Below, piece by piece: positions 41,920 through 52,603 of a stretch of DNA of 64,000 nucleotides. Numbering within the stretch: the stretch's first letter is position 1; every line of letters starts with the position of its first letter. Both the position numbers and the translations under genes were made by a program. A model generated the notes under the pieces. That model was not told the origin of the DNA. It ran no database searches and saw nothing but the letters and a program-made list of their open reading frames with translations. Where the stretch lies: assembly GCA_030068075.1 (NCBI GenBank), contig CM057825.1, forward strand, positions 126,440,739 to 126,504,738. Direction: 5' to 3'. Source of the stretch: Paguma larvata. Lineage: Eukaryota; Chordata; Mammalia; Carnivora; Viverridae.

Positions 41920-42140
41920 TTAAAAAAATTTTTTTAATGTTTATTTATTTTTGAGAAAGAAAGAGAGACAGAGCATGAGTGGGGGAAGGGCAGAGAGAGA
42001 GGGAGACACAGAGTCCGAAGCAGGCTCCAGGCTCTGAGCTGTCAGCAGAGAGCCCAGTGAGGGGCTCGAACCCACACACCATGAGATCATGACCTGAGCC
42101 GAAATCGGATGCTCAACCGACTGAGCCACCCAGGCACCCC
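41920..42140 (-). mobile_element. CAN SINE
   Basis: TTTTTTTAATGTTTATTTAT start, CCAGGCACCCC end. Confidence 0.95.
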
Positions 42141-42539
42141 TAATTTTTTTTTCTAATTTGGAGGGTATATCTATATGTCATGCTGAAATTTTGTACGGAT
42201 CAGGCATACTTACAAAGTGACTTTCCTTTGTGGTAAGCAAGAAGACAGGGCTTCAAAGAAAAATGAAACTTTATATATAGTCAAGTTTTCTCACTGGAAG
42301 ACAGTCTGCTCTTTTTTTATATGGTTCAAAATTCATCTCACACTGAAAAGTTCCATAAAAATGGGTGATCTGTTTGCATCAAGATGCTTTTGATTTCAGC
42401 AATGTGTATTTCTTCATTCGATATTATACGTATTAGTATTGGGTGACTGTTCATTTGTGTGGTTAATGCCCTGACTGCCTCTGATCTTAATGTCCACTAA
42501 TATTCTAATGTGTCTATGTTTCCATAAAATGGCTTTTTT

Positions 42540-42716
42540 ATCCCTATTTTTTGAGATGGGGGAAGGGCAGAGAGAGAAGGGGAGAGAGAGAGAATCCCCA
42601 GCAGGTTCCACGCCCAGCACAGAGCCCGATGCTTTGCACTCCATCCCACGACCCTGAGATCATGACCTGAACCGAAATCAAGAGTTGATTGCCTAACCGA
42701 CTGAGCCACACACGTG
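42540..42716 (-). mobile_element. CAN SINE, degraded head
   Basis: TTTTTTGAGATGGGGGAAGG start; GCGCC end replaced by CACACGTGTC. Confidence 0.83.
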
Positions 42717-43009
42717 TCTTTATGTTTTCAGAATAGACATAAGAAGAGTCCATCTGCTTGTTGAATTTGCTAAATAAACAAATTATAGGTCATTTATAAA
42801 ATTTTTTAAAGTTATATTTGAATTCATAGACACAGAAGTTTGGCGTGTGAAATTGTGGCAGAGCAAAGCACAAATGGGGGGATATCATTCGAGGGGAGGA
42901 AATGACAGCTTCTTCGCTTTTACACACCGGCTGTGGTTGCTCCATTACCGTTTTTCTGGCCACAGGCATTTGTATGTCCATATCAACTTTTATCAATTAA
43001 GAATTTCCA

Positions 43010-43203
43010 GGGGCACGTGGGTGGCTCGGTTGGGTAATGATTTCGCGGTTCATGAGTTAGAGCCCCGCGTAGGGCTCTGTGCTGATGGCTCAGAGCCTGG
43101 AGCCTGCTTCGGATTCTGTGTCTCCCTCGCTCTCTGTCCCTCCCCAGCTCTGTCTCTCTCTCTCTCAAAAATAAACATTAAAAATATAATAAAATAAAAA
43201 AAA
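43010..43203 (+). mobile_element. CAN SINE with target-site duplication
   Basis: AAGAATTTCCA on both sides. Confidence 0.93.
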
Positions 43204-43219
43204 GAATTTCCAAAAGCTT

Positions 43220-43332
43220 GGGGTGCCAGCTGAGTCCTTGGAAGAGTATCCAACTCTTTATCTTGGAGACATGAGTTTCAGCCCCACGTTGGGCGTAAAG
43301 ATTACTTAAATAAATAAAACTTAAAAAAAAAA
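43220..43332 (+). mobile_element. Short CAN SINE
   Basis: GGGGTGCCAGCTGAGTCCTT, GAGTTTCAGCCCCACGTTGG, TTACTTAAATAAATAAAAC. Confidence 0.75.
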
Positions 43333-43586
43333 AGAAAAGAACTGGTTGACCTATGCCAAAATTTTTCTTTTACTTCAAGCAAGTCAATACATTTTTCTTG
43401 TATTGTTATGATAGTACTCTTAGTGTGAGCATAACTTATAATCGGACCCTTTTGTATATGATGGGGTGCACCTGTTTTATCAAAAGGTAAGGGAGAGAAT
43501 TTTCCTTCTTATATTCTCCATGGTATTTCGAGTCTAATGAGATTTCCTACGACCATTATAAATTCCTTTTAAATTCAAGTACGCAG

Positions 43587-43790
43587 AGGCGACTGGCTGG
43601 CTCAGTCGGTTAAGCGTCTGACTTCAGCTCAGGTCATGATCTCGCTGTTCATGAGTTCGAGCCCCACATCCGGCTCTCTGCTGTCAGCCCAGAGCCCGCT
43701 TCAGATCCTCTGTTCCCTTGTCTCTCTGCCCCTCCCCCACTTGCACTCTCTCAAAAATAAGCATTTAAAAATAAATAAATAAATACAATT
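43587..43790 (+). mobile_element. CAN SINE
   Basis: GGCGACTGGCTGGCTCAGTC head, AAATAAATAAATAAATAC tail. Confidence 0.92.
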
Positions 43791-44544
43791 AAACAAGGAA
43801 GGTACAGATCTCTATCATTAGCTGTATTAACATTATCACAAAGCTAATAAATTCATCTAAATCTGAAAAGATTCTAGGGTTTAGGCTTCCAATGCTCTCT
43901 TGTGACCCTCTAAGAGGTATATATATATATTTTTCACAAAACCTAACAACCCCTAAAATCCCTGGCAAAATATTCGCCCTTTTTCTCTGATTTTATGACT
44001 CTCTCCTAAGCATCATCTAACAAAGTATCAGTGTGAGTATTTTTTTAAGCCTCTATTTTAGAAAACTTTGTGATGAAATATTGACTCTTCGTGGTCGCAA
44101 ATTCTGTTTACATTCTTCCTGTCTTTCTTTGGATTGCTTTTGACTTGCAAATGTTTGATTCTGCTGAACTACTACCAAAAACATACACACGGAGCTAAAA
44201 CAAAGACCAAGATCCTTTGGAATAGCGAATCAGTAAAAATGAATCAACTTGCCGTTAGAATTTTTTTTTTTTTTAATAAAGCTGTCTTTGGAAAATGTTC
44301 AGCGTTCATATGAAATAGAGCCTCCAAAATCTGAATCCGTCCCTAGTCCGGAGTGACCAACTTTTTTAGAGAATCATTATAGGACACGGCCAGAACGGAC
44401 CAAAAAACCAGTCACCTAATATACAATAGATAATTTTATGCCTTCTTTTTTTAAACACCAGAATGTAGAAAATAGGTGTTTTAAAGAAAGTATATTCGTT
44501 TGTATTATTTACTTTTCTTCGACAAACATGCTATTACATAGATT
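43791..44544. other. Intergenic stretch without recognised element
   Basis: AT-rich unique-looking sequence with one short (TA)n at 43919-43930 and a poly-T at 44263. No gene-like frame. Confidence 0.5.
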
Positions 44545-44762
44545 TTTTTAGACATTCATTTTTGAGAGCCAGAGAGAGACAGAGTGCGAGTGGGTGGGGG
44601 GGGGCGGGGCAAAGAGAGAGGGAGACACAGAATCCGAAGTAGGCTCCAGGCTCCGAGCTGTCACAGAGCCTGGCATGGGGCTGGAACTCACGAACCTAGG
44701 ATCAAGGGATCATGACCTGAGCTGAAGTTGGACACTTAACCGACTGAGCCACCAGGCACCCC
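44545..44762 (-). mobile_element. CAN SINE with target-site duplication
   Basis: AAACATGCTATTAC on both sides. Confidence 0.94.
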
Positions 44763-45009
44763 AAACATGCTATTACTTAAACAAAATAACAATAGGACAC
44801 GTTACTAGTAGCAGGAAAACTTTGCAATTTTAGAGTCTAAATATTGTGGAGTTCTAACACAGGCCCAGAAAACTACCATTCTCCTGACTTTGGAGCTCAG
44901 TGGGAGACCTGATTCTTCATAAAGTCTTTTATAGTTCTTACAAGTTTGCAAAAGCCCTTTACACACAAAGATAGATTTCCTTATATTACTAAAAGGTTTG
45001 TGGTAATTG

Positions 45010-45331
45010 TAATAACTTCACTTAAGTGCCTTCTTTGTGTCGGGACTGGGCATACTGATCTCTTTATCTGCACTGTCATTAATTTTCAGAACAGTGCTGT
45101 GGAGGTTATCACCAGGTAAATTTTAGGGTTGAAGAAACTGAGAAAAGGAACCAACTTGCTCAAGGTCATATAGCCACTAGGTGGCAAGTCAGTACGCAAT
45201 ACAGAATAGGGCAGGGGACTCACCAGGTAAATTTTAGGGTTGAAGAAACTGAGAAAAGGAACCAATTTGCTCAAGGTCATATAGCCACTAGGTGGCAAGT
45301 CAGTACGCAATACAGAATAGGGCAGGGGACT
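45010..45331 (-). mobile_element. MIR SINE with internal tandem duplication
   Basis: GTTGAAGAAACTGAGAAAAG, CTCAAGGTCATATAGCCAC and GGTGGCAAGTCAG are in reverse MIR order, and the block is present twice. Confidence 0.75.
45110..45331. repeat. 111-bp tandem duplication
   Basis: 45110-45220 and 45221-45331 are the same 111-bp unit with one difference seen (CCAACTTGCTC against CCAATTTGCTC). Confidence 0.95.
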
Positions 45332-45442
45332 AGGAGGCAGGAGACAGGGCTTCAGGACTGAAGTGTTTATAGACACACCCTGTGCTGAAAGTCTCGGCTT
45401 CAGAAGCATTTGAGCAGAGGGCTTAGTAACAGTTTACAGCCT

Positions 45443-45668
45443 GGGCTGCCTGGGCGGCTCAGTAGGTTAAGCATCCAACTTTTGGTTTTGGCTCAGGTCA
45501 TAATCTCAAGAGTCGTGAAATTGAGCCCCAGGTCAGGCTCCAGGCTGAGCATGGAGCGTATTTGGGATTTTCCCTCTCTCTCTCTCTCTTTCTCCCTCCC
45601 CCCCCTCCCCCTCCTCCGCTCACAAGCACAGTCTCTCTTTTGCACTCTCAAGAAATAAATAAATAAAA
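45443..45668 (+). mobile_element. CAN SINE
   Basis: GGGCTGCCTGGGCGGCTCAG head, AAATAAATAAATAAAAATAA tail. Confidence 0.92.
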
Positions 45669-45721
45669 ATAAAATAATAGAAAAATTAAAAGATGATTAT
45701 TCATTAAAAAAAAAAAAGAAG

Positions 45722-45921
45722 AGGGGCACCTGGGTGGCTTAGTCGGTTGAGCTCCAACTTCAGGTCAGGTCATGATCTTGCAGTTTGTGAGTTCGAGCCC
45801 CATGCCGGGCTCTGTGCTGACAGCTGAGAGCCTGGAACCTGCTTCATATTCTGTGTCTCCCTCTGTCTCTGCCCTTCCCCCGCTTGCACTGTGTGTCTCT
45901 CTCTCAAAAATAAACAAACAT
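45722..45921 (+). mobile_element. CAN SINE
   Basis: GGGGCACCTGGGTGGCTTAG head, AAATAAACAAACATTAG tail. Confidence 0.93.
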
Positions 45922-45922
45922 T

Positions 45923-45970
45923 AGTAGGATCCCCTCCCTAAGGAGAGAGAAAACCTGGACCAAGAAGAAA
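45923..45970 (+). mobile_element. 5' fragment of the LTR family seen at 47,243
   Basis: TAGGATCCCCTCCCTAAGGAGAGAGAAAA is nearly the same as the first 30 bases of the element at 47243; it then runs into a (GGA)n tract. Confidence 0.55.
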
Positions 45971-46013
45971 GAGGAGGAGGAGGAGGAGGAGGAGGAGGAG
46001 GAGGAGGAGGAGG
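45971..46013. repeat. (GGA)n microsatellite
   Basis: About 14 GGA units. Confidence 0.95.
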
Positions 46014-46152
46014 GGAAACTGCTTACAGTCTGATGGATACAGAGATATGGCATCAAATTTGTGTTACGGGTGCTGGAATAGCAGTCCATAAAAGGGACAG
46101 TGGAGAGACAGGAGGCCAACAAAGAGCAGGGAAGTGGAGTACCGCTCCGTTC

Positions 46153-46583
46153 TGTTCACCTTAAAAACTAAAACCGCCAGTTATTCCATTAGCAAAAGAT
46201 GGGTTTATTCAAGAATAGCAGAGGATTGTAATCCAGGATAAGCAAGCTACAGGCAAGTCTTACAAACAAAAGAGAAGAACGTTATTTTATGGAGAAGGAG
46301 GAAGTTGGGAGGGTCGTTTGGAACAAAAGTTCACTGGAAAGAAGCAAGAGTTCAGCGTGGTGACGGTTTCTCATTGGCTGGGTCGCAGGGGTGGTTGATT
46401 TCTTGTAGGAGCTGCAATGTACATCTTTTCCCCTTGGGGTGTCTAAATGATTCCTGTTGAGATTCTTCCGGTCGGGGAATCTGTCATTGACAATTCTTCC
46501 TGTAATCGACACTGAGTGGTAGGGCTCCCCCTTCTGGCACTCGGAGTCCACCTTAATGAGATTTCCCTTTATTAATATTCACA
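46153..46583 (-). mobile_element. 3' LTR of the provirus
   Basis: On the minus strand it begins TGTGAATATTAATAAAGG and ends AAGGTGAACA (431 bp). Contains CCAATGAG, a TATA-like CATAAAATAACG and AATAAA. About 5% different from the 5' LTR over a 180-bp part compared by eye. Confidence 0.88.
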
Positions 46584-46598
46584 TTTCCCCCTTCGGAT
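46584..46598 (-). other. Polypurine tract of the provirus
   Basis: GAAGGGGGAAA directly abuts the 3' LTR start, the expected plus-strand primer site of a retrovirus. Confidence 0.75.
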
Positions 46599-47215
46599 GA
46601 AAGTCTTTCTGCAAAAGCAACACTCATCAAAAGTTAGGTTTTTTGTGTATAGTGGTTTTGATCGTCAGGGCCAGGAAGGACCTTTCCTGATTGTAATGTC
46701 CCCACACTGGAAGGAAAGTGCGTAGCAGACGGAAACCACATAAGGGCATATTTGAGCATCAAGGAGTTAAGGAGAGACAACTCTCCCGAACTTTCCATCT
46801 GAAATCTGTATCTTCTCAAGGTTGTGAGTGGTGGGGATGATCTTGAAGTGTTGAGCCAGCATCGCCTTGTGGGGAACATTGTTTTTACAAAGGATCGACT
46901 GACAAGTACAGGGTCAAAAGTAACATGACAATTTCAAACTATGTGTTGGTTCTAAGCCACGACCCTGGGTCTGAAGGCAGCCAGCTGAAAACATTTATTG
47001 GCGCTTTTTCCGACCTAGGAAAGAAAAGTTTGAAGGCACACCTGGACTGATACATGGCTCCTGGAAGTCCCTGCTTAGGGCAGCCGTAGGAAAGCGGAAT
47101 AGTAAGTACTGCCAAGGGCACGCCGGAAGAGTTTACCCAGTGCTTTGGGTAAACATACAGGGCAGGTATAAACTTAAAGCAAAAGCTGGTGAACTTGAAA
47201 AGTCTTGTTATGTCA
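46599..47215 (-). other. Proviral 3' region, no env recognised
   Basis: Lies between integrase remnants and the polypurine tract. Short broken frames only; no surface or transmembrane envelope hallmarks (no fusion peptide or CX6CC region) visible to me. Confidence 0.4.
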
Positions 47216-47765
47216 GGGCACCTGGGTGGCTCAGTCAGTTGGTGGTAGGGTCCCCCTCCCTAAGGAGAGAGAAAAAAAGGAAGAGAAAACTCCAAGGGAA
47301 CCTGGCTCTGCCGCCTACGTGACAACATCCCTCATGACCTCGGAAACTGAGACTAGCGGATCAGACTACATGTTTGTGGGCGTTACCACATGTGGGAGAC
47401 CAAGAAATAGAAAATGTACGAAAAACTTACAACTATGCCCTGTGACGTATGGTGGTCAGTTCTCTGCATACGAACCCAACTAAGCGATGTCGGGACAAAT
47501 AAAGTTGCTTCCTAGAAATTAAAAAGCCTCGGTGTCATGACTCTCTGTGAGAGAATCCTGCTACAGGTTAAGCTTCCGACTTCGGCTCAGGTCATGATCC
47601 CCTGTACCATGAGATCGAGCCCCGCGTGGGGCTCTGTACGGACAGCTCAGAGCCCGGAGCCTGCTGCCCATTCTGTGTCTCCCTCTCTCTCTGCCCCTCC
47701 CCACTCACACTCTGGTCTCTCTTTCTCCCTCTCTCAAAAAATAAATGAACAGTATAAAAAAAAGT
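47216..47765 (+). mobile_element. CAN SINE split by an LTR
   Basis: Head GGCACCTGGGTGGCTCAGT at 47217 stops at 47242 and the body resumes with GGTTAAGCTTCCGACTTCGG at 47566, ending AAAATAAATGAACAG. Confidence 0.85.
47243..47565 (+). mobile_element. Short LTR inserted into a SINE
   Basis: 323 bp from TGGTAGGGTCCCCCTCCC to GAGAATCCTGCTACA, with AATAAAGTTGCTTCC near its 3' end. TG...CA ends and the polyadenylation signal suggest a solo LTR. It interrupts a SINE, so it is younger than that SINE. Confidence 0.65.
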
Positions 47766-48202
47766 TTTTTAAGTAACGTTATGGCAAAAGAGCAGTTGTG
47801 AGAAACGGATGTTATCAAATAATACGGTCTAGAAAGTTGTAAATCTGGAGACCATATATTTGGAAAAGAACCCAACATCGGGAGTCGAAAGAAGGACTTT
47901 ATTGAAGTCCGAACCTCTAACCCTTCAGAAAAAGTAAGTGAATCGTGGGATCGTGATGACGCTGTTTCCGAAAGGCCATCACCAAAGGAAAGTTTTCCCC
48001 CTTTCATGAGGGTTTGGAAAACACACAAGGATGTGGTGTTTTCATGGAAAGAGAGAAGAGGCAACAGTGAGAGACAGGGGTCGGGGCGGGTCAGGACGTC
48101 CCAGAAAAGCTGCCTTTCCAGGTGTCGTCCGCTTTGGCCAGGAAATCTTAAAAGTTTACATCGCCTGACGGGGTGCAGGTCCAGTCAGGGTTGGCTGATT
48201 TC

Positions 48203-48417
48203 TTTTTTTTTTTTAATTTTTTAAAATGTTTACTTATTTTTGAGAGAGAGAGAGAGCACAAGTGGGGGAGGGGGAGACGGAGAGGGAGATGGAGAATTCA
48301 AAGGAGGTTCTGTGCTGTCAGCGCAGAGCCCAATGTGGGGCTCAAAAACCGTGAACTGTGAGATAATGACCTGAGCTGAAGTTAGATGCTCAGCTGACTA
48401 AGCCACCCAGGCGCCCC
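48203..48417 (-). mobile_element. CAN SINE in provirus
   Basis: TTTTTTAAAATGTTTACTTA start, CCAGGCGCCCC end. Confidence 0.92.
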
Positions 48418-48598
48418 AAAGCATTGCATTTTTAACAGAAACAATTGGGCCTTGACATTCTTGAAGTGTATCTCCTTTTATCAACTGTGGGTCAGAGGAG
48501 GCAGGGGCCAAATGCATTGAAAATCCCTTACCTGTCTCAAAGGGTAAGAGTCTATGACTTCCAAAGGGGTTGGATATGAGATTTAGAAAGGCCAGTAG
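48418..48598 (-). pseudogene. Proviral integrase C-terminal part, broken
   Basis: Frame readable as LAPASSDPQLIKGD and QGPIVSVKNAM on the minus strand, continuing the integrase region beyond the inserted LTR and SINE. Confidence 0.6.
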
Positions 48599-48832
48599 TG
48601 GGGTGCGTGGGTGACTCAGTCGGTTGGGCATCTGACTTCGGCTCAGGTCATGCATCACGGTTCATGGGTTTGAGCCCCGCATCGGGCTCTGTTCTGACAT
48701 CCCAGAGCCTGGAGCCTGCTTCAGAGTCTGTGTCTCCCTCTACCTCTGCCCCTCCCCCACCTCCCACCCTGCTTGTGCTCTGTCTCTCTCTCTCTCTCTT
48801 TCTCTCTCAAAAATAAATGAATATTAAAAAAA
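48599..48832 (+). mobile_element. CAN SINE in provirus
   Basis: GGGGTGCGTGGGTGACTCAG head; long CT body. Confidence 0.93.
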
Positions 48833-48958
48833 AATTTTAGAAGGACCAATGGCAATGCTTTAGGGCAGAGTACTTGGAGGGTCTTTACAGATTTTGCCTA
48901 AGGAGTCTTAATAGTGCCATTAGCGTGTGTGACTAACCCTCAGGATGGAGGATGGCAT

Positions 48959-49558
48959 TGCCGGGGAGCAAGAATTCCCGCCCTCTCGAAGTTCCTTCTA
49001 GCTGGATTATGAATGAAATCGACATGACCTGAGACCAGTCAAAAGGAGAACTCAGAATTTAATTTGTACACACGGGGGATCCACAGAGACGTGCACATTC
49101 CAGAAACAGGCAGAACGAAATATATGTGTCAACCTGAACTAAGAAGGGGGTAGGAGTCTGGGACTTCAGGGAAGGAATGCAGTTCCCAGGGCAATAAGAA
49201 GAGCGAATGCTTGGTAATTAGATGTTTGCCCTGCTGTACAGATGAGTCATGCAGATAAACAACCCTTATTCTGAGAAAGACCCCCAATTTGTGTTCCTTT
49301 ATGTAGTTAAGGGAGTGGCAGAGTTTCTTCTGAGCCCGCAGGGTCTTGAGTGCCTTCGGCTCAAGATAATCGTGGGGCGCCTAGCTGGCTCAGTTGGTAG
49401 AGCCTGCTACTCTTGATCTCAGGGTTGTGAGTTCAAGCCCCACGTTGGGTGTGGAGCTTACTTAAAACAAAAACAAAAAAAGAAAAGAAAAGAGATAGAT
49501 AACCTTCAGGCCAGAGTGGCTTGTCTTGGGGCAGCCTGCCCATGGCCCCTACCCTACA
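48959..49558 (-). mobile_element. Solo LTR of another ERV inserted in proviral integrase
   Basis: Minus strand begins TGTAGGGTAGGGGCCATGGG and ends CTTGCTCCCCGGCA. Integrase-like sequence ends at HFHGAT just before it and resumes as HPEG-like sequence just after. A short SINE (49373-49490) sits within. The 5' part with GGGGCCATGGGCAGG and the 3' part with CAGCTAGAAGGAACTTCGAG look like class I LTR ends. Confidence 0.65.
49373..49490 (+). mobile_element. Short CAN SINE in the solo LTR
   Basis: GGGGCGCCTAGCTGGCTCAG, GAGTTCAAGCCCCACGTTGG, TTACTTAAAACAAAAACAAA. Confidence 0.85.
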
Positions 49559-50290
49559 GGTGGCACCATGGAAGTGTGGTGAAGTCGGCCCAACAGCACA
49601 CACTTGCTGAAGCACCTGACCTCTAAAATGGGCTCCTTGATCACTATGACATTCAAGAGGGGCTCCCCAGGTCGGGATAGTCTTTTCTAACAGCAGAAAT
49701 ATTGGCTTGTCTACAAAACGTTGGTCTGGTGAAAAAATATACAAACTGTGAATAATACGTCTTTAGATCCCTGAGATGAGGAAGCTATAGGGAATCCATT
49801 GGTGTGAACGGGCTGCCCCGGATCATACTTTGGACAGGTGGGGCCAGCGAGGCGTGCCCTTTTGGTGGCCCTGTTCGCCGTCCCCGCCAATATTGGCTTG
49901 TGAACATTATTACTGTGTCAGGAGCCCAGGGGTTTAAAGCACAGACAGTTGTAAGCAGTGGGAAGTTTAGAACCTCTAGCAGGGCCGGACTGTTATTTGG
50001 TCCAAAGCAAAATTCTTTCTTTTTGTCAAACCAACAAGTACTAGATTTCCGGTATTGTTTTTCCCTCTCTGCGACCAAGTGTTGGGTGTCTCTCGTCAGT
50101 TTTTCCAAAACCGTCATTTGAGAGAACAAATTTCTGGACCATGACGGAAATTCGACTACCTGTCTCCTTGAGAGCAACATTCTGGTGGAAATAGTAGCGA
50201 GGTGGATTACTTTGGCCTCCAGAGAGTAGAGTCTGGAATGCCTCAGAACCTTAAGAATGGCCAGAACAGTGGGTAAGGTATGGCATCTAA
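49559..50290 (-). pseudogene. Proviral integrase region, broken
   Basis: Residues HSDQGAHFRGQVLQQVC mark the catalytic-core part with one of the acidic residues, and FPLLTTVCALNPWAPD lies upstream in the zinc-binding part. The frame changes between the two pieces (49433-49744 and 49785-50180). Confidence 0.8.
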
Positions 50291-50308
50291 TAAATTTTTG
50301 ACATAGGA

Positions 50309-50524
50309 TCCATTTTTTTTTAATTTTTAAGAAATGTTTAATTTTGAGAGGGAGTGTGTGTGAGTAGGGGAGGGGCAGAGAGAGAGGGAGACACAGAATC
50401 GGAAGCAGGCTCCAGGCTCTGAGCTGTCAGCACGGAGCCCAACTCGGGGCCCGAACTCATGAACCATGAGATCGTGACCTCAGCCGACGTGGAACGCTTA
50501 ACCGACTGAGCCACCCAGATGCCC
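50309..50524 (-). mobile_element. CAN SINE in proviral pol
   Basis: TTTTAATTTTTAAGAAATGTT start, CCCAGATGCCC end. Confidence 0.92.
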
Positions 50525-50850
50525 GATGAAGCCATTTTTAATATTATTTCACATTGGAAATAAGAACGCCTTGTTGTTTCCAGAATATTCCAAAGTCATG
50601 AGTTACCCCAAAGGCACATTGACTATCAGTATAAATGCTTTGCGGGTTTTGCCCGTGGCTCCAGTAGGGGCCTGAGTTAGAGGTGCATAACTCATCCGGT
50701 CGTCCTGAAGTCGCTGGAGGTAAAGGTTCTGCCTCAATGAATTCAGGGAGTTGCAATAGCATCCTCAGCTCGGGATTCACCATGTTTCTCCTTTAAATAA
50801 AAACCATCAGGAAACCATGAAAAACCCGCACTGGCATGAGGAGCTTCCTG
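50525..50850 (-). pseudogene. Proviral RNase H region, broken
   Basis: EFIEAEPLPPATSG followed by IYTDSQCAFGVTHDFG: the RNase H TDS motif and its conserved downstream Ala-Phe are seen. Stops lie upstream. Confidence 0.8.
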
Positions 50851-51185
50851 TAAATGGTCCCCGGGATGTCAAAATGTAATCTGCCCATGTTAAGCAGTCG
50901 TGCGGGCTTTTATGGGTCTGAACGTAGCTTCTATTCTAAGATCTTACGCCCTCAGCACCTCATCTGAATGCGAGCAAGCTGCAATTTTTCTTCTGAGACT
51001 TGAAGACCCTTTAAGGCAAAAGTTTTAAACAGATAGATGCTATCTTCCCGTGAAGACGTTTAAGAGGCGCGGAGAAGCAAATCATCCATCTATTGCGACA
51101 AAGTAGAGCCTGCAGAAGGCTCGATCATTCCAGATCCGGGTTTACTGTCCAGATATATTTCCATTCTCCCCAAGTGAAGGCAAAG
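50851..51185 (-). pseudogene. Proviral reverse transcriptase catalytic part, broken
   Basis: MDDLLL at 51072-51089 is the polymerase active-site box; the codon before it is a TAG stop where the box normally begins with an aromatic residue and another residue. GLQVSEEKLQLA follows. Confidence 0.75.
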
Positions 51186-51199
51186 TGATACTAGCTAGA

Positions 51200-51400
51200 C
51201 GGGGTGCCTCGGCGGCCGAGTCAGTGAGGCACCCGACTTCGGCTCAGGTCACGATCTCAGGGTTTGTGCCTTTGAGCCCCTCTGGATTCGGCGCGGACAG
51301 CTGGGAGCTGCTTCGGATTCTGTGTCTGCTCCTCCCTCTGTCCCTCCCCCATTCACACTCGGTGTCTCAAAAATAAAATAAATGTTAAAAAAAAAAAAAA
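51200..51400 (+). mobile_element. CAN SINE in proviral pol
   Basis: GATACTAGCTAG before and GATATTAGCTAG after: target duplication with one change. Confidence 0.93.
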
Positions 51401-51411
51401 GATATTAGCTA

Positions 51412-51513
51412 GGGACGCCTGGCTGGTCCAGTTGGTGGAGCGTGGGACTCGTGATCTCAAGGCTGTGAGTTCGAGACCCATGTTGGGTATAGCGATTACT
51501 TAAAAAAAAAAAG
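51412..51513 (+). mobile_element. Short CAN SINE
   Basis: GACGCCTGGCTGGTCCAGTT, GAGTTCGAGACCCATGTTGG, A11 tail; lies directly behind the previous copy's duplication. Confidence 0.87.
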
Positions 51514-51589
51514 ATACTGACTATACTTTGACTGTACTTATCAGTGCAAAAATGCACTGCATAGACCAGTTACAGTGAAAAAGTTGCTT

Positions 51590-51979
51590 TCAGAGGGAGT
51601 ATATGTGAGCAGCACAGGGGGGTGAGAAACAACAGGGGGCTGAAGTCCTGAACAAACCTCCATCCTTGGCAGTGGGCTTCCTCGCGGGTAAAATAGGGCT
51701 GCTATGGGGACGAGTACAGGGCATTATGAGGTCCTCAGCCTTAGAATCTTCTGTTATCGGCTCGACGCCTTGAAGGGCTTCTTCACTTACAGGCAATTGC
51801 TCCATTACGGGGAGAGGTTTTGAGGGATCTATTTGAGTCTCGACAGCAGATGTACCGCGGATCCTGCCAACATCAGTTGAAGACTTTTCCCATTCGGAGG
51901 GTGGTAGCTGATGCAACAGGAACAAACGCCCCGCGTCCCCAGACTCCCCCACAGTGCCGTCAGAGACAGGACAGGCCAA
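51590..51979 (-). pseudogene. Proviral protease/RT N-terminal part (129-codon open piece)
   Basis: QLPVSEEALQGVEPI, AEDLIMPCT and SPILPARKPTAKDGG are in the order of the reverse transcriptase fingers region. A protease lies expected upstream but I could not define its active site. Confidence 0.7.
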
Positions 51980-52199
51980 AAAAGGTCATGTATTTTGGTT
52001 GGCCATTCTGGTTACTGCTATCAAATCCTAGAATTACGGCTTTCTTTTGGGAGAAAGGAATTTCTGGCATGGTCCTTTTCTAAGAAATCTCAGCCCGATA
52101 AATGAAGAGGGCCAGAGGCACTGAGGAGAAAAGGGTATGGATCTCTCCAAGAGAGAGGTATGTATCTTGACAGCAGGGAATGAGTTCAGAGAAAGGACC

Positions 52200-52500
52200 C
52201 TATAGCAGTTTATTAGAGACCCTCACGTTGGGACTGTTTTAGCACTCCCGGACCCGGGCTGCTTTGTAGCAGAGGGGTTGAGCCCCAAGAGCGTGATTCC
52301 AGTATAAACAGGGATAAAGGGAAAGATTCCCCATCTGGAGAGGGCTTTGTCTGAGCCCGTGAAGAAGGAGGATTGGAAAGAGCCTCCTGGGTCCCCATCG
52401 CTGATAATTGCTTCAGTTGTAACTTTTTTTTTTTTTTATTGCCCTAGCTCTTTGCAAAAATAGCAGAAACTAGGCAACTTTTGGTTTTGCTCAGAACCTT
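52200..52500 (-). pseudogene. Proviral nucleocapsid/protease junction, broken
   Basis: CYFCKELGQ at 52439-52465 looks like the first half of a Cys-His knuckle with the histidine changed to glutamine. A 13-A insertion follows and shifts the frame. Confidence 0.5.
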
Positions 52501-52603
52501 CATTTGCTGGAAGGGAACATTGAAAATTTTAGCAGTCTTTTAGGTGATTCACCTAGGATGCGCTGGTTTGCCAAATTACCCAACTCTGGAGTGAGCAGCG
52601 ATG

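Noticed and set aside
49433..49558. Continuation of integrase as RVGAMGRLPQDKPLWPEG
   Set aside because: The sequence from 49558 downward starts with TGTAGGG and behaves as an inserted LTR. The integrase resumes only after 48959.
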